A stretch of DNA of 64,000 nt from Bacteroidaceae bacterium. GTDB lineage: Bacteria > Bacteroidota > Bacteroidia > Bacteroidales > Bacteroidaceae. The notes under the pieces were generated by a model. That model ran no database searches. It had not been told where the DNA came from and saw only the letters and a program-made list of their open reading frames with translations. Location of the stretch: the NCBI GenBank assembly GCA_017416705.1, contig JAFQBG010000007.1:27674-91673 (forward strand), read 5' to 3'. Below are positions 1 through 8,489 of the stretch, in pieces (positions within the stretch are counted from its first letter, which is position 1; each line of letters begins with the position of its first letter). The position numbers were made by a program, and so were the translations under genes.

Positions 1-642
1 ACAAGTTTGATAGACACAGGCGACCAATATGCCGACATGGCAGAATCCTTAAAGGGCTTTAAAGTAAAAATAAACACATTCCTATACCGCTTGGTATGGG
101 ACGAAGCCACCGCAACCACATTCTACAAAGAGCAATACTCGGCAAAACCCGATGAAACAAAAAAAGAGAATTTCGAAAAAGCCCGCGGCACATATAAACT
201 GAAATATGTAGGAAAAGTAGAAAGCAGCGGAAGCACAACATCGTTCTTGGGTATAAAAGAAGACGAGCCTATAATGATGGTTCGCAAGGCATGCCAACGT
301 GCCATAGACGAGAACATTGCAAGCCTTCAAAACGAATTCGAGGAATTCCGCGTTAAAACCCCACTCGTAAGCAACACCCCACTCACCGCCTTCATTGGAA
401 TGAAAGAGGGCATAACCGATGATAGTCGTTTCGAAGTGCTGGAAGTTATAGAAAACGAGGATGGCTCACGCGAGTACAAGCGTGTGGGAATAATAAGACC
501 CATAAAAGCACTCATTTGGGACAACCGTTTCATGGCAGCCGAAGAAGGGGCAGCCACAGCCGGCCTCGGTCGCACTACATTCAAAAAAGAGAGTGGCGGC
601 GACTTCATGCCCGGAATGCTCATACGAGAAATAAAAAAATAA
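1..642 (+). CDS. C-terminal part of a secreted-type protein of unknown function (cut by window edge)
   Basis: The frame is open from base 1, so the visible 213 or so codons are the 3' end of a longer gene; the TTG at 7 is not a believable start. The visible part matches, residue block by residue block, the C-terminal half of the 4538-5707 product: shared blocks include YRLVW, VGKV/VGKT, FIGMKEGI/YIGLKEGI, SRFEVLE, LIWDNR and PGMLIRE. The two are therefore paralogues bracketing the same gene run, and by analogy the full protein is about 390 residues with a signal peptide. No enzyme motif is visible. The gene leads into a same-strand series with short gaps (46 nt to the next gene), so co-transcription is likely. 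Function unknown; an envelope role is inferred from the secreted neighbours. Confidence 0.8.
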   Translation, partial: TSLIDTGDQYADMAESLKGFKVKINTFLYRLVWDEATATTFYKEQYSAKPDETKKENFEKARGTYKLKYVGKVESSGSTTSFLGIKEDEPIMMVRKACQRAIDENIASLQNEFEEFRVKTPLVSNTPLTAFIGMKEGITDDSRFEVLEVIENEDGSREYKRVGIIRPIKALIWDNRFMAAEEGAATAGLGRTTFKKESGGDFMPGMLIREIKK

Positions 643-688
643 CACCTATTGCCTATTTAAAAAAAGAACAGACTAAAAGCCTCGCACA

Positions 689-1174
689 ATGAAAACAAAA
701 TTTCTATTCATTATTATTGCTATGCTAATTGGTGTAGGCAATTTGCAAGCCGCCAATGACAAAAAAGAAAAGGCGCAGAAATACGACATCGCAGCAGCAG
801 GCTCGGGAGTACAAGGAACATACTTGGTTAAAGTATGGGTTTACTCCAAGTCGGGCAAAGTGAGCGACGAAGAACTAAAATATGCAGCTGTTCACGGGTG
901 CATATTTCGCGGTTTCAGCGGCACACAAGGCATGCCCTCGGCACGACCTATGGCAAGCAGCCCCACAGTAGAACAAGACAAAGCCGAATATTTCGAAACA
1001 TTCTTCGACGGCACCTATTTGCAATACGCATCGGTAGTCGAAGGGTCATACGAAACAATCAAAATGAAAAAGAAAGGATACAAAGTGGGAGCCGTAGTGC
1101 AAGTGAGCAAGGACAATCTGCGTCGCGAACTTGAAAATGCCGGTGTCATAAAAGGGCTGGCAAGCGGATTTTAA
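689..1174 (+). CDS. Small secreted protein, LPP20/FlgT-like fold suspected
   Basis: A 161-residue protein with an N-terminal signal peptide (hydrophobic residues 4-20, probable cut after LQA). The mature part has the order: short N-terminal strand region, helix-rich AVHGCIFRGF segment, AEYFETFFDGTYLQYASVV, then a basic KMKKKGYKVGAVVQVSKDNL stretch and a C-terminal LRRELENAGVIKG. The same order and spacing recur in the next gene (1203-1682), so the two are diverged tandem paralogues. The pattern of an Ala-rich helix followed by strand and a terminal 'L..RLE..GI' resembles LPP20/FlgT-type envelope proteins, but that is a fold-level guess from pattern only. Function unknown. Confidence 0.8.
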   Translation: MKTKFLFIIIAMLIGVGNLQAANDKKEKAQKYDIAAAGSGVQGTYLVKVWVYSKSGKVSDEELKYAAVHGCIFRGFSGTQGMPSARPMASSPTVEQDKAEYFETFFDGTYLQYASVVEGSYETIKMKKKGYKVGAVVQVSKDNLRRELENAGVIKGLASGF

Positions 1175-1202
1175 AAAATAGGTAAACAAAAAAACAATAG
1201 TC

Positions 1203-1682
1203 ATGAGAAACAAATGTAAATTCTTAATTTGTTTATTGTTGGCAATAACAACAGTAAGCGTTGCCTATTCGCAACATGTAAGAACAAATAACAAGAGCGA
1301 CATTGAGTGTTTATCATCGGAGCTCGATGGTTCGGTGACAGTACGAGTGACAGGTGCCGGAAAAAACAAATCCGACGCACAAGAACAAGCAAAAAAGAAT
1401 GCCGTATTCGAGATTATCTTCAACGGTATTCACAACGGAGCGTTAGACAGCAACTGCAAGCCCTTGATTACCGAGGTTAACGCACGAGAAAAATACGAAG
1501 ACTATTTCAACAAATTCTTCAAAGACAATGGAGACTACTTGAAATACGTATCAAAAGCCGATGCCAAACGTTTCTCGAAAGAGATAAAGAAGAATAAATA
1601 CGAAAACAGTTACCGACTAACCATCAGAGTCCTACGTAGCGAATTAAAAGCCCGTTTAAAGAAGGACGGAATTTTGAAGTAA
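1203..1682 (+). CDS. Small secreted protein, paralogue of the preceding gene
   Basis: A 159-residue product with a signal peptide (about residues 5-21, cut before Gln in AYSQ). The mature region begins with a strand, then VRVTGAGKNKSDAQEQAKKN, an Ala-rich helix typical of LPP20/FlgT-like domains, followed by REKYEDYFNKFFKDNGDYL and the closing SELKARLKKDGILK. Alignment by eye with the 689-1174 product gives the same element order, which argues for tandem duplication and divergence. It lies 28 nt after its paralogue and 62 nt before the next gene. No catalytic residues can be named. A structural or scaffolding role in the envelope is an inference from context. Confidence 0.8.
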   Translation: MRNKCKFLICLLLAITTVSVAYSQHVRTNNKSDIECLSSELDGSVTVRVTGAGKNKSDAQEQAKKNAVFEIIFNGIHNGALDSNCKPLITEVNAREKYEDYFNKFFKDNGDYLKYVSKADAKRFSKEIKKNKYENSYRLTIRVLRSELKARLKKDGILK

Positions 1683-1744
1683 AAATAGTATTTGTATAAA
1701 ACTATTATTCCTTGAATTATTAACAAAATCAAAACAACAGATTT

Positions 1745-2701
1745 ATGAAAAAGTTAAGATTTATCATTCTTTGCTTGGCAGTGAGCATTTGTTGTGGAGT
1801 AGCGGGACAAGCCAAAAGACCAAAACTAATGGTCGTGCCAAGCGACGCATGGTGCAAAGAACACGGATACACACAAATATTTGAAAACCAAGGAAGCGCA
1901 GAAGAAATATCCGATTACAAAGCAGCGTTGCAAGGCGACAAAAACCTGAACAACGTTATATCGAAAATAAATATTCTGATGTCCGACCGAGGATTTCCCT
2001 TACAGGACCTACAACAAAGCATTAAATCTATCAACAACCTATCGGCCGAAGACCGTTTAATACAAAGCAAGAACAACAATGCAAGTATTCAAGAGAGCCC
2101 CTTGGACCGCATACGTCGCACTGCAAAAGCCGATATAATATTAGAGGTCGATTGGACCGTAAACACCATAGGCCCCAAACAAAGCATCACATATAATTTG
2201 CGCGGACTTGACGCCTACTCCAATAAGCAGGTAGCAGGAGCACAAGGGACAGGCGCTCCATCGTTCTCGTCCGAGGTTGCAGTGTTGCTCGAAGAGGCCG
2301 TACTCAACAACATGGACAACTTCACTGCGACATTGCAACAACATTTCGACGACATTCTGAACAATGGACGTGAAATTGTCATAGATATCAGAGTATTCGA
2401 TAATGCCGAGGGCATAGACCTTGAATGGGACTGCGACGGCTACGAACTGACCGAGGTGATAGACAACTGGTTGGCCGAAAACACAGTAAACCATGTATTC
2501 AACAAGTCGGATGCCACCGAAACCATGACACTATACGACCAAGTGCGCATCCCTCTGTACAAAGCAAACGGCATGGCACAAGATGCCGAAGGCTTCACTC
2601 GCGAGCTTATGAGGTTCCTACGCAAAGCCCCCTATAACATCCCATGCAAGGTTGTCAATCGCGGTTTAGGACGTTGCCTTCTTATATTAGGCGATAAATA
2701 A
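1745..2701 (+). CDS. Secreted protein resembling the DUF6175 family
   Basis: A 318-residue protein with signal peptide (residues 4-21, cut before Gln in AGQAK). The mature start, PKLMVVPSDAWCKEHGY, is the feature by which I recognise the DUF6175-type family of Bacteroidales, from memory and without a database check. A later stretch ADIILEVDWTV followed by strands and NLRGLDAYSNKQVAG has the look of a CsgG/LpoB-like alpha-beta domain in which a monitored or assembled envelope component is bound. No enzyme motif is present. The gene sits in the middle of the secreted-protein run and probably works with its neighbours; its molecular function is not known. Confidence 0.75.
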   Translation: MKKLRFIILCLAVSICCGVAGQAKRPKLMVVPSDAWCKEHGYTQIFENQGSAEEISDYKAALQGDKNLNNVISKINILMSDRGFPLQDLQQSIKSINNLSAEDRLIQSKNNNASIQESPLDRIRRTAKADIILEVDWTVNTIGPKQSITYNLRGLDAYSNKQVAGAQGTGAPSFSSEVAVLLEEAVLNNMDNFTATLQQHFDDILNNGREIVIDIRVFDNAEGIDLEWDCDGYELTEVIDNWLAENTVNHVFNKSDATETMTLYDQVRIPLYKANGMAQDAEGFTRELMRFLRKAPYNIPCKVVNRGLGRCLLILGDK

Positions 2702-2744
2702 GCCATTATAATAAAGAAACACAAATACCATAAATTTGAATAAC

Positions 2745-3686
2745 ATGAAAAAGTATATTAATACAATATTGGTTGCTGCAATATTATTTGCATATACCCC
2801 TACGACTTTTTCACAGGAGTGCAACCTGCCAATATCGGTAGTATCATACCCACAAAACGAGGAATTGCCACAAGCAGTAGAGTCGGCGTTAGAGAACCAG
2901 CTATCGCGCATTATAACAGCCCATGGAATGGAGCCGGGAATATCATTGGGACAATTCATTATCACAGCAAGAATTGATGTCACAGACAAAAGCATACACC
3001 AAGGCCCACCCATTCAGGTTGTTTACGACTTAGGCATCACAATGTACATTGCCGACACATATACACAAACAAAATTTGCATCGGAGTACATCGAAGTAAA
3101 CGGAGTGGGCAACAACGAGACAAAAAGTCTCATGAATGCCATCAAGCGTTTAAATGCCAACAACAACAAAATAGCATCGTTCATAAAAAACGGGAAAAAT
3201 AAAATTCTGAACTATTTCGATAGCAACTACGCCGCAATACTAAAAGAAGCCGAGCGCAAAGCATCGATGCAGATGTATGACGAAGCCATTGCATTAGCAG
3301 CCTCAATTCCGGCATGCAGCAAGGGAGGCGATGCAGCCACCGACGTCATGCTCGAAATATATAACAAAAGCCTTGACAAATACAACCGTATGCTATTGGA
3401 CAAAGCCGCAGCAGCATGGGCAACAGGACAAACAGACGCAGAAGCGGTAGAGGCCGGCAAACTATTGTCACTCATCGACCCCGAAGCAGCATGCTACCCC
3501 GAGGCAAAAAAATTGCTGGCAGAAATAAAATCACAAGTACGCAAGGATATAGATTTCGAGATGCGTGAAAAATATCACGACGATGTAAAACTCGAAAAAC
3601 AACGCATAGATGCTATAAGAGAAATAGGTGTAGCATTTGGCAAGGGACAAAAAGAACAGACAACAAACTTAACTTGGCTTAAATAG
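2745..3686 (+). CDS. Secreted protein with N-terminal CsgG-like and C-terminal helical regions, unknown function
   Basis: The frame opens at a TTG at 2736, but the ATG at 2745 gives a cleaner signal peptide (MKKYINTILVAAILF, cut before Gln in TFSQ) and is taken as the start: 313 residues. Residues of roughly 25-150 alternate strands and helices (LGQFIITARIDVTDK, VVYDLGITMYIAD), resembling the 'resistance to stress then readout' core of CsgG/LpoB-type envelope proteins. Residues 150-300 are helical and Ala-rich, with YDEAIALAASIP that looks like a TPR-type helix pair. It is 43 nt after the DUF6175-like gene and 10 nt before the next one. Function unknown. Confidence 0.75.
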   Translation: MKKYINTILVAAILFAYTPTTFSQECNLPISVVSYPQNEELPQAVESALENQLSRIITAHGMEPGISLGQFIITARIDVTDKSIHQGPPIQVVYDLGITMYIADTYTQTKFASEYIEVNGVGNNETKSLMNAIKRLNANNNKIASFIKNGKNKILNYFDSNYAAILKEAERKASMQMYDEAIALAASIPACSKGGDAATDVMLEIYNKSLDKYNRMLLDKAAAAWATGQTDAEAVEAGKLLSLIDPEAACYPEAKKLLAEIKSQVRKDIDFEMREKYHDDVKLEKQRIDAIREIGVAFGKGQKEQTTNLTWLK

Positions 3687-3696
3687 AAAATAAAAA

Positions 3697-4554
3697 ATGA
3701 AAAAGTTATTCATAATCACATGTATGCTATTCCTTACAATAAGTGCAAAATCACAAGAGACGGCAGCCACATTCGAGGGAGAAATTGCATACGAAACATT
3801 TGAGACATATTCCGATTATTTATTGGAAATGCCACATTCCATATACTTTAACGGAGTTCATAAAATACGCATGGTAGTAAAAGGCAGCAAAATTCATATT
3901 ACCGATGAAACAACAGGCTGCCACATAGTAGGCGACAGCAATTCCAAACAATTTGTTCATTTTTGCGACCACACAAAAAGTGGTCTTGATTATAGTGCCG
4001 ACTACGAATCGCAATTAGTATTAGCTCCTCGCGACATTACATATAGCAATTTCACATCCAAGCTAAACTCCAACACAATAAGTCAGACAAATGACACAAC
4101 CGAGATACTTGGTCACAAATGCGCAGTCTATCAAGGTGCTATGGAGCGCGACATGTCCATGATACAAAAATACGAAGTAAAAGCGCATGTAGCCACCGAC
4201 ATTCCCATATCCGATGGATATAAATATGGTCTGCAAGGATTGGAATTGCCGGGAATGCCTTTGAAATGGACATATAAATACGATGGCGGTCATGTTGGTA
4301 TGGGCGTTGGAGAACTAAGTTTTTATATAGAATCCGACATAACCGATATTAAGCCACGTCAAGTCGATGAGAGTGAATTTAACATACCTGCGGAATATAA
4401 AGTAAAAACATACAATGGTAGAAATCCTATGGGACTGATGAACTACTATAAAAGTATAAAGAAAGGACTTATCAAGCAAGGTATAAAAGGAGGAGATAAC
4501 TCCGAAAAATCCACCGGTGTTCATTACAAGACAAACGATGAGTGGGATTTCTAA
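3697..4554 (+). CDS. Secreted beta-rich protein of unknown function
   Basis: A 285-residue protein with a signal peptide cut before Gln (SAKSQ). The mature part begins FEGEIAYETFE and continues with alternating strands (KIRMVVKGSKIHITDE, LVLAPRDITY, CAVYQGAME), the general plan of periplasmic DUF4412/GLPGLI-like beta proteins of Bacteroidota; assignment to either family is only a resemblance. The C-terminus is hydrophilic. Its 3' end overlaps the next gene by 17 nt in another frame, a strong sign of translational coupling. No active-site residues are evident. Confidence 0.75.
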   Translation: MKKLFIITCMLFLTISAKSQETAATFEGEIAYETFETYSDYLLEMPHSIYFNGVHKIRMVVKGSKIHITDETTGCHIVGDSNSKQFVHFCDHTKSGLDYSADYESQLVLAPRDITYSNFTSKLNSNTISQTNDTTEILGHKCAVYQGAMERDMSMIQKYEVKAHVATDIPISDGYKYGLQGLELPGMPLKWTYKYDGGHVGMGVGELSFYIESDITDIKPRQVDESEFNIPAEYKVKTYNGRNPMGLMNYYKSIKKGLIKQGIKGGDNSEKSTGVHYKTNDEWDF

Positions 4555-5707
4555 GATACTGACACTGCTATATATATGCTCATTCTCTTGTATTCTGCAA
4601 GCACAAGAGAATGAGCATATTGAATATGAGCGCAGTTCATTGCACATAATGATGATAAAGCATCCTAATCAAAAATTCGACGATATAATTGAGGATGTTT
4701 TTAAGAGTTCCCCTTTTCCCCAAAGGTTCAACAACCACGATTTGGGAGTGAAAGTAGTAACATTTGCCGAAATAGGTGGCGACCAGCAATCGAACATAGA
4801 ATCGTTTATCGAACAGGTCGCACTTGGACAAAAAATGGTTGCAAAATGGTTCAATAGGGATAAGAAGAGTGGCAGCATGAACATGCAGCTCATCAAAGAA
4901 AGAGGGTTATACAATGCATCAAAAAGCGATATAAACAAAGCCAAGGTATCCATAAGAGGTTTGGCACTATTGGAGGACGCGGGCGAAGAACTTATTGGAA
5001 ACACCTATTTACTGATAAATGATATATCATATACAAGCCGATCGGGGAAAACATCCCTGCTCCGAGGTATTGCATCGTCATATGTAGGCAATCCAAAAGA
5101 ACTCACAAAGGCCCTGAACGAGATTGGAGGTTTCAGAGTAAATGTAACGAGTTATCTATTCCGTCTTGTGTGGAACGACGAAATAGCAAACACATTCTAT
5201 AATAAATACTACACCGAGAATGGTGGTGCAGAACAAGACAAAGTAGCCCATTTTAAAAACGACAAGGATTTTTGGGACATGGCATTTGTAGGAAAAACTG
5301 TAAGTTCTTCCTCGGAAACAAAGTTCACCGGTAGCAAGGATGCCAAACAATTGTTAATAAAAATATGCACCCGCACATTAGACAATAATATTGCTCAACT
5401 ACAAAAAGAACATCCCTCTTTCAGAATAAAAGCCCCCGTAGTTAAGACTGAACCCATAAAAGTATATATAGGGCTTAAAGAAGGTATAACAGAAAATTCG
5501 CGGTTCGAAGTTTTGGAACGAAATATCGACATAGACGGTAAGACCAAATACAAACGTATAGCCATAATAAAACCTATCAAAGAACTCATATGGGACAACA
5601 GATATATGGCATTAGAAGAAGACCATAATTCAAATATCGATGGCACCACGTTTGAGCAAGTAAGCGGAGGGGAGATACTTCCGGGTATGCTCATCAGGGA
5701 ACTATAA
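4538..5707 (+). CDS. Secreted protein of unknown function, full-length paralogue of the gene at the left edge
   Basis: The frame opens at a GTG at 4517, but the ATG at 4538 directly precedes a good signal peptide (ISKILTLLYICSFSCILQAQ, cut before Gln), giving 389 residues. The mature protein starts with HIMMIKHPNQKFDDIIEDVF, has a strand-helix middle (LALLEDAGEELIGNTYLLIN), and a C-terminal half nearly collinear with the 1-642 product (VYIGLKEGI, SRFEVLE, LIWDNRYMA, PGMLIREL). The start overlaps the preceding stop region by 17 nt. A convergent terminator follows. Domains resembling CsgG-type proteins are possible but not demonstrable by eye. Confidence 0.8.
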   Translation: MSGISKILTLLYICSFSCILQAQENEHIEYERSSLHIMMIKHPNQKFDDIIEDVFKSSPFPQRFNNHDLGVKVVTFAEIGGDQQSNIESFIEQVALGQKMVAKWFNRDKKSGSMNMQLIKERGLYNASKSDINKAKVSIRGLALLEDAGEELIGNTYLLINDISYTSRSGKTSLLRGIASSYVGNPKELTKALNEIGGFRVNVTSYLFRLVWNDEIANTFYNKYYTENGGAEQDKVAHFKNDKDFWDMAFVGKTVSSSSETKFTGSKDAKQLLIKICTRTLDNNIAQLQKEHPSFRIKAPVVKTEPIKVYIGLKEGITENSRFEVLERNIDIDGKTKYKRIAIIKPIKELIWDNRYMALEEDHNSNIDGTTFEQVSGGEILPGMLIREL

Positions 5708-5722
5708 AATCGCCATAATAAT

Positions 5723-5770
5723 AAATCAAATGGGGCTTACTTTTTTTTAAAAGTAAGCCCCATTTGATTT
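5723..5770. terminator. Bidirectional terminator hairpin
   Basis: An inverted repeat with arms of about 18 nt (5723-5740 and 5753-5770, core TGGGGCTTAC/GTAAGCCCCA) around a T/A-rich centre lies between two convergent genes. It serves the left secreted-protein run on one strand and the transglutaminase-like gene on the other. Confidence 0.85.
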
Positions 5771-8429
5771 ACAGTTGGTTTATCACCTTCACCAATTGTT
5801 CGCCAAGGCCTATTGAATATCCTTGCGACATAAACACTACCCTATTAAAAGTATCTGCCACAAGAATTACAGGCAGGTTGGGATTTTCCAATTTCATATT
5901 TCTGATGATTTCGGAACTGATTGTTTTGTCTATGTCGGTACCAATGACCACAGTCGAAGGCAGTTGCGGGAAATCGTCGGCTTTGAAACGGGCGTGAGCC
6001 GCAACGTCGTCGAATAGCAATATTATTTTCTGTCCCCACTTTTCAAAAGCCTCTTTGTAGGGCATTACATCGCGCAGGAAATGGTTTGTGGGTTCGTTGG
6101 TCGGGTCAACAATGGCTATTATGTAATATCCTCGGCCTGTTACCGACAGGAGCGAGCGTTTTTGTTCGTTTTGTAGGTCGTAGAACAGATTTTCGCTGTT
6201 AAACTCGCCTATCACCGATAGCTCGTCTTTGCTCTCACGCATTTGCAAAACTATCGACGACACTATTTTATTGTCGTTCTGCACTCTCACGAAGTTCAAT
6301 TTTGCAAGAACGCCGCCGTTGGCCATACGTGTGTCTGTTATGACGAGATAGTCGCCTGCATCGAGGTCCACTCCTTTGGCCAATAACGAATTATAGGTTG
6401 TGTTCTCGGAATAGCCAAGCAGTTGGAGCTTGCCATCGACTATTTTTGATATTGTAAAGTGTGAATAGTAGCGTGGGTCGTCGATATATTGCGTGGGACG
6501 GTAATATCCATATAGTTTACCTGTTCCCGACGATTGCACCTTGACATCGGTACCAAAATTAACATCGCACCATTTTCCTTTTTTGTCGATATATTGTGTC
6601 TTGCCTGTCACTTCGTCTATGCGCGATGCTATGCCCATGCTGCGAGCTGCTGCCACGAAGAATATGTCGCGCGAGTGGGGGTCGGCAACACGCATATCCC
6701 ATACCCCTTTTGGCGACATACATAGCGACAATGGGTTCCATTCGCTTTGTACTTTTATATTGGTGCGGCACCATTCAACCCATAGCTCGGGGTTCTCCTT
6801 ATATGTGGCTTGCTCCTCGGCAGGAATAACGCTTGCAAAGAACCCTTTATAGGGGGTGAGCATCTCGTTGCTTATTCGTGGGTTCAGGATGTAATTGGGG
6901 TATATATTGTTGATGTACTTGGCTTTGTTGTTGTCGGCTGCGGGAGTATTTGCCAGATGGTCGTTGAGCACTTGCAGCGATACGTCGCGCAAATCCTTTT
7001 CGGATATGGCACGCAAGAGGCTTATGGCTTTGCCTTGCTTATCCTTGGGGCAATTTCCAAGGAAGTCGGTGATGACTTTGTGATTTCCGCGCAATTTCTC
7101 TATCAGCGACACCACATACTCGCTGTCGGCATTTATGGACTTGGCAAATTCCATGGCCTCTTGGCTTGTGGGGAATGTGGATACATAGGCGTTTCGTATG
7201 GAGTCTTCGAGTATGAAACGTTTTGTGTTTGCCTCTTTTTGCTCGGCGGTCAGTTCGGGGGTGGTGTTGCGTTCGCATGGTGGCACAATATCCATTGTCA
7301 TGGATGTGCGTACGTTTGCTATGTCGTCGAGCACGACTTTAAGGGTATCGGTAACGCCTGCTGTGAATTTTCCAAAGCCGAACAAGCCATCCTTGGATGC
7401 CCATGCTATCATATCGCCACATCCCGATGTGATGGAGGCGCAACCATGCTTGTCGCTTTTCTTGCTTGCAGCCGTATGGAACTCGGCATAGTTATATATT
7501 TTGAATTCCACGTCGGCGTCTTGCTGCGGTGTTCCGTTTTTGTCAACAACATATACCACGGTGGTTGCTACGGGAGCATAGTTTGATGTCACATTTATCT
7601 CGGTTGTGCAGTTTGTGCGTCCCAACACCTCCTCGGGGCCGTTGTAGTTGCCAAAAGCATTAGTGTGCATGAGCATTCCACGCGATGCCGGCGCGTTGAA
7701 CCATCCCAAGTCGAGTACAGGCTCGGGCTCGCATGCGCCAAGGAAATGCCACGAGCCATCGACCCAAGCCTCGACCCAAGCATGATTATTGTCGGTATGT
7801 GCCCAGCGGGGAGTATATACCTGACGCGCAGGAATACCCACCGAGCGCAATGCAGCCACTGTAAATGTCGATTCCTCGCCACAACGTCCGTAGGCTGTGC
7901 GCACCGTTGCAAGGGGCGAGCTTGTACGTATATCGGTGGGAGTGTAAGTAACTTTTTCGTGACACCAATGGTTCACCTCCAACACCGCGTCGTACATGGA
8001 AAGCCCTTTGACACGCTCTTTTAACTCCTCGTAGAATACTCTGCGACTTTCGTCAAGGTCCTCGTTGTTCACCCTCACCGGCAAAACAAAATGCAGGAAC
8101 TCCCTGTCGGGGACCGAGACGCCCCAAGGCATCTCGCTACGCGCTCTAAGAGCATAATCGACATTCATCAAATGGAAACTACCGGGATAATCAACCACGT
8201 CGGGCAAAGGCATGTAGGCATATAGGAATTGTAAGGCCTCCTTCTGCTCCACCGATAACGCGCTGTCGAACACCGATAAATAGGATGTCCCTTCGAACAA
8301 TGCACTGCGGTTATTAAAATCGTTCACAAAAACTTCGTTGCCTTCAAAACTATTTTTTACAGTTTTGTCACATGCAGTTTGAAACAGCATGGCCATTATC
8401 ACTAATGACACACTAAAAAAATTCTTCAT
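5769..8429 (-). CDS. Transglutaminase-like lipoprotein with degenerate second copy and thioredoxin-like tail
   Basis: 886 residues. The signal peptide ends in a lipobox (FQTAC, lipid Cys20), so the protein is probably anchored in the inner or outer membrane facing the periplasm. Residues 130-250 form a transglutaminase-like domain with Cys183 (GRCGEES) and His216 (NNHAWVEAW); where a catalytic Asp is usual, the sequence reads GACEPEP. Residues 285-370 look like a carboxypeptidase-regulatory beta domain. At 575-605 the motif FVAAARSMGIASR mirrors TVAALRSVGIPAR of the first domain, but the Cys position is Pro, so this second copy should be inactive. Residues from about 750 resemble a thioredoxin fold without a CXXC pair. 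It follows the MgtC-like gene by 60 nt on the same strand. Activity (protease or crosslinking) is unknown. Confidence 0.85.
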   Translation of the reverse strand: MKNFFSVSLVIMAMLFQTACDKTVKNSFEGNEVFVNDFNNRSALFEGTSYLSVFDSALSVEQKEALQFLYAYMPLPDVVDYPGSFHLMNVDYALRARSEMPWGVSVPDREFLHFVLPVRVNNEDLDESRRVFYEELKERVKGLSMYDAVLEVNHWCHEKVTYTPTDIRTSSPLATVRTAYGRCGEESTFTVAALRSVGIPARQVYTPRWAHTDNNHAWVEAWVDGSWHFLGACEPEPVLDLGWFNAPASRGMLMHTNAFGNYNGPEEVLGRTNCTTEINVTSNYAPVATTVVYVVDKNGTPQQDADVEFKIYNYAEFHTAASKKSDKHGCASITSGCGDMIAWASKDGLFGFGKFTAGVTDTLKVVLDDIANVRTSMTMDIVPPCERNTTPELTAEQKEANTKRFILEDSIRNAYVSTFPTSQEAMEFAKSINADSEYVVSLIEKLRGNHKVITDFLGNCPKDKQGKAISLLRAISEKDLRDVSLQVLNDHLANTPAADNNKAKYINNIYPNYILNPRISNEMLTPYKGFFASVIPAEEQATYKENPELWVEWCRTNIKVQSEWNPLSLCMSPKGVWDMRVADPHSRDIFFVAAARSMGIASRIDEVTGKTQYIDKKGKWCDVNFGTDVKVQSSGTGKLYGYYRPTQYIDDPRYYSHFTISKIVDGKLQLLGYSENTTYNSLLAKGVDLDAGDYLVITDTRMANGGVLAKLNFVRVQNDNKIVSSIVLQMRESKDELSVIGEFNSENLFYDLQNEQKRSLLSVTGRGYYIIAIVDPTNEPTNHFLRDVMPYKEAFEKWGQKIILLFDDVAAHARFKADDFPQLPSTVVIGTDIDKTISSEIIRNMKLENPNLPVILVADTFNRVVFMSQGYSIGLGEQLVKVINQL

Positions 8430-8489
8430 ACGTATAATAGATTTTATTTGTTTCGGATTGTCGTTTTGTCTGTTGTGTATCTACTACGG

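Noticed and set aside
6810-7586. 258-codon plus-strand frame antisense to the transglutaminase-like gene
   Set aside because: It runs through the middle of a convincing minus-strand gene, has Cys/Gly/Tyr-rich composition and no start context; a shadow of the codon bias.
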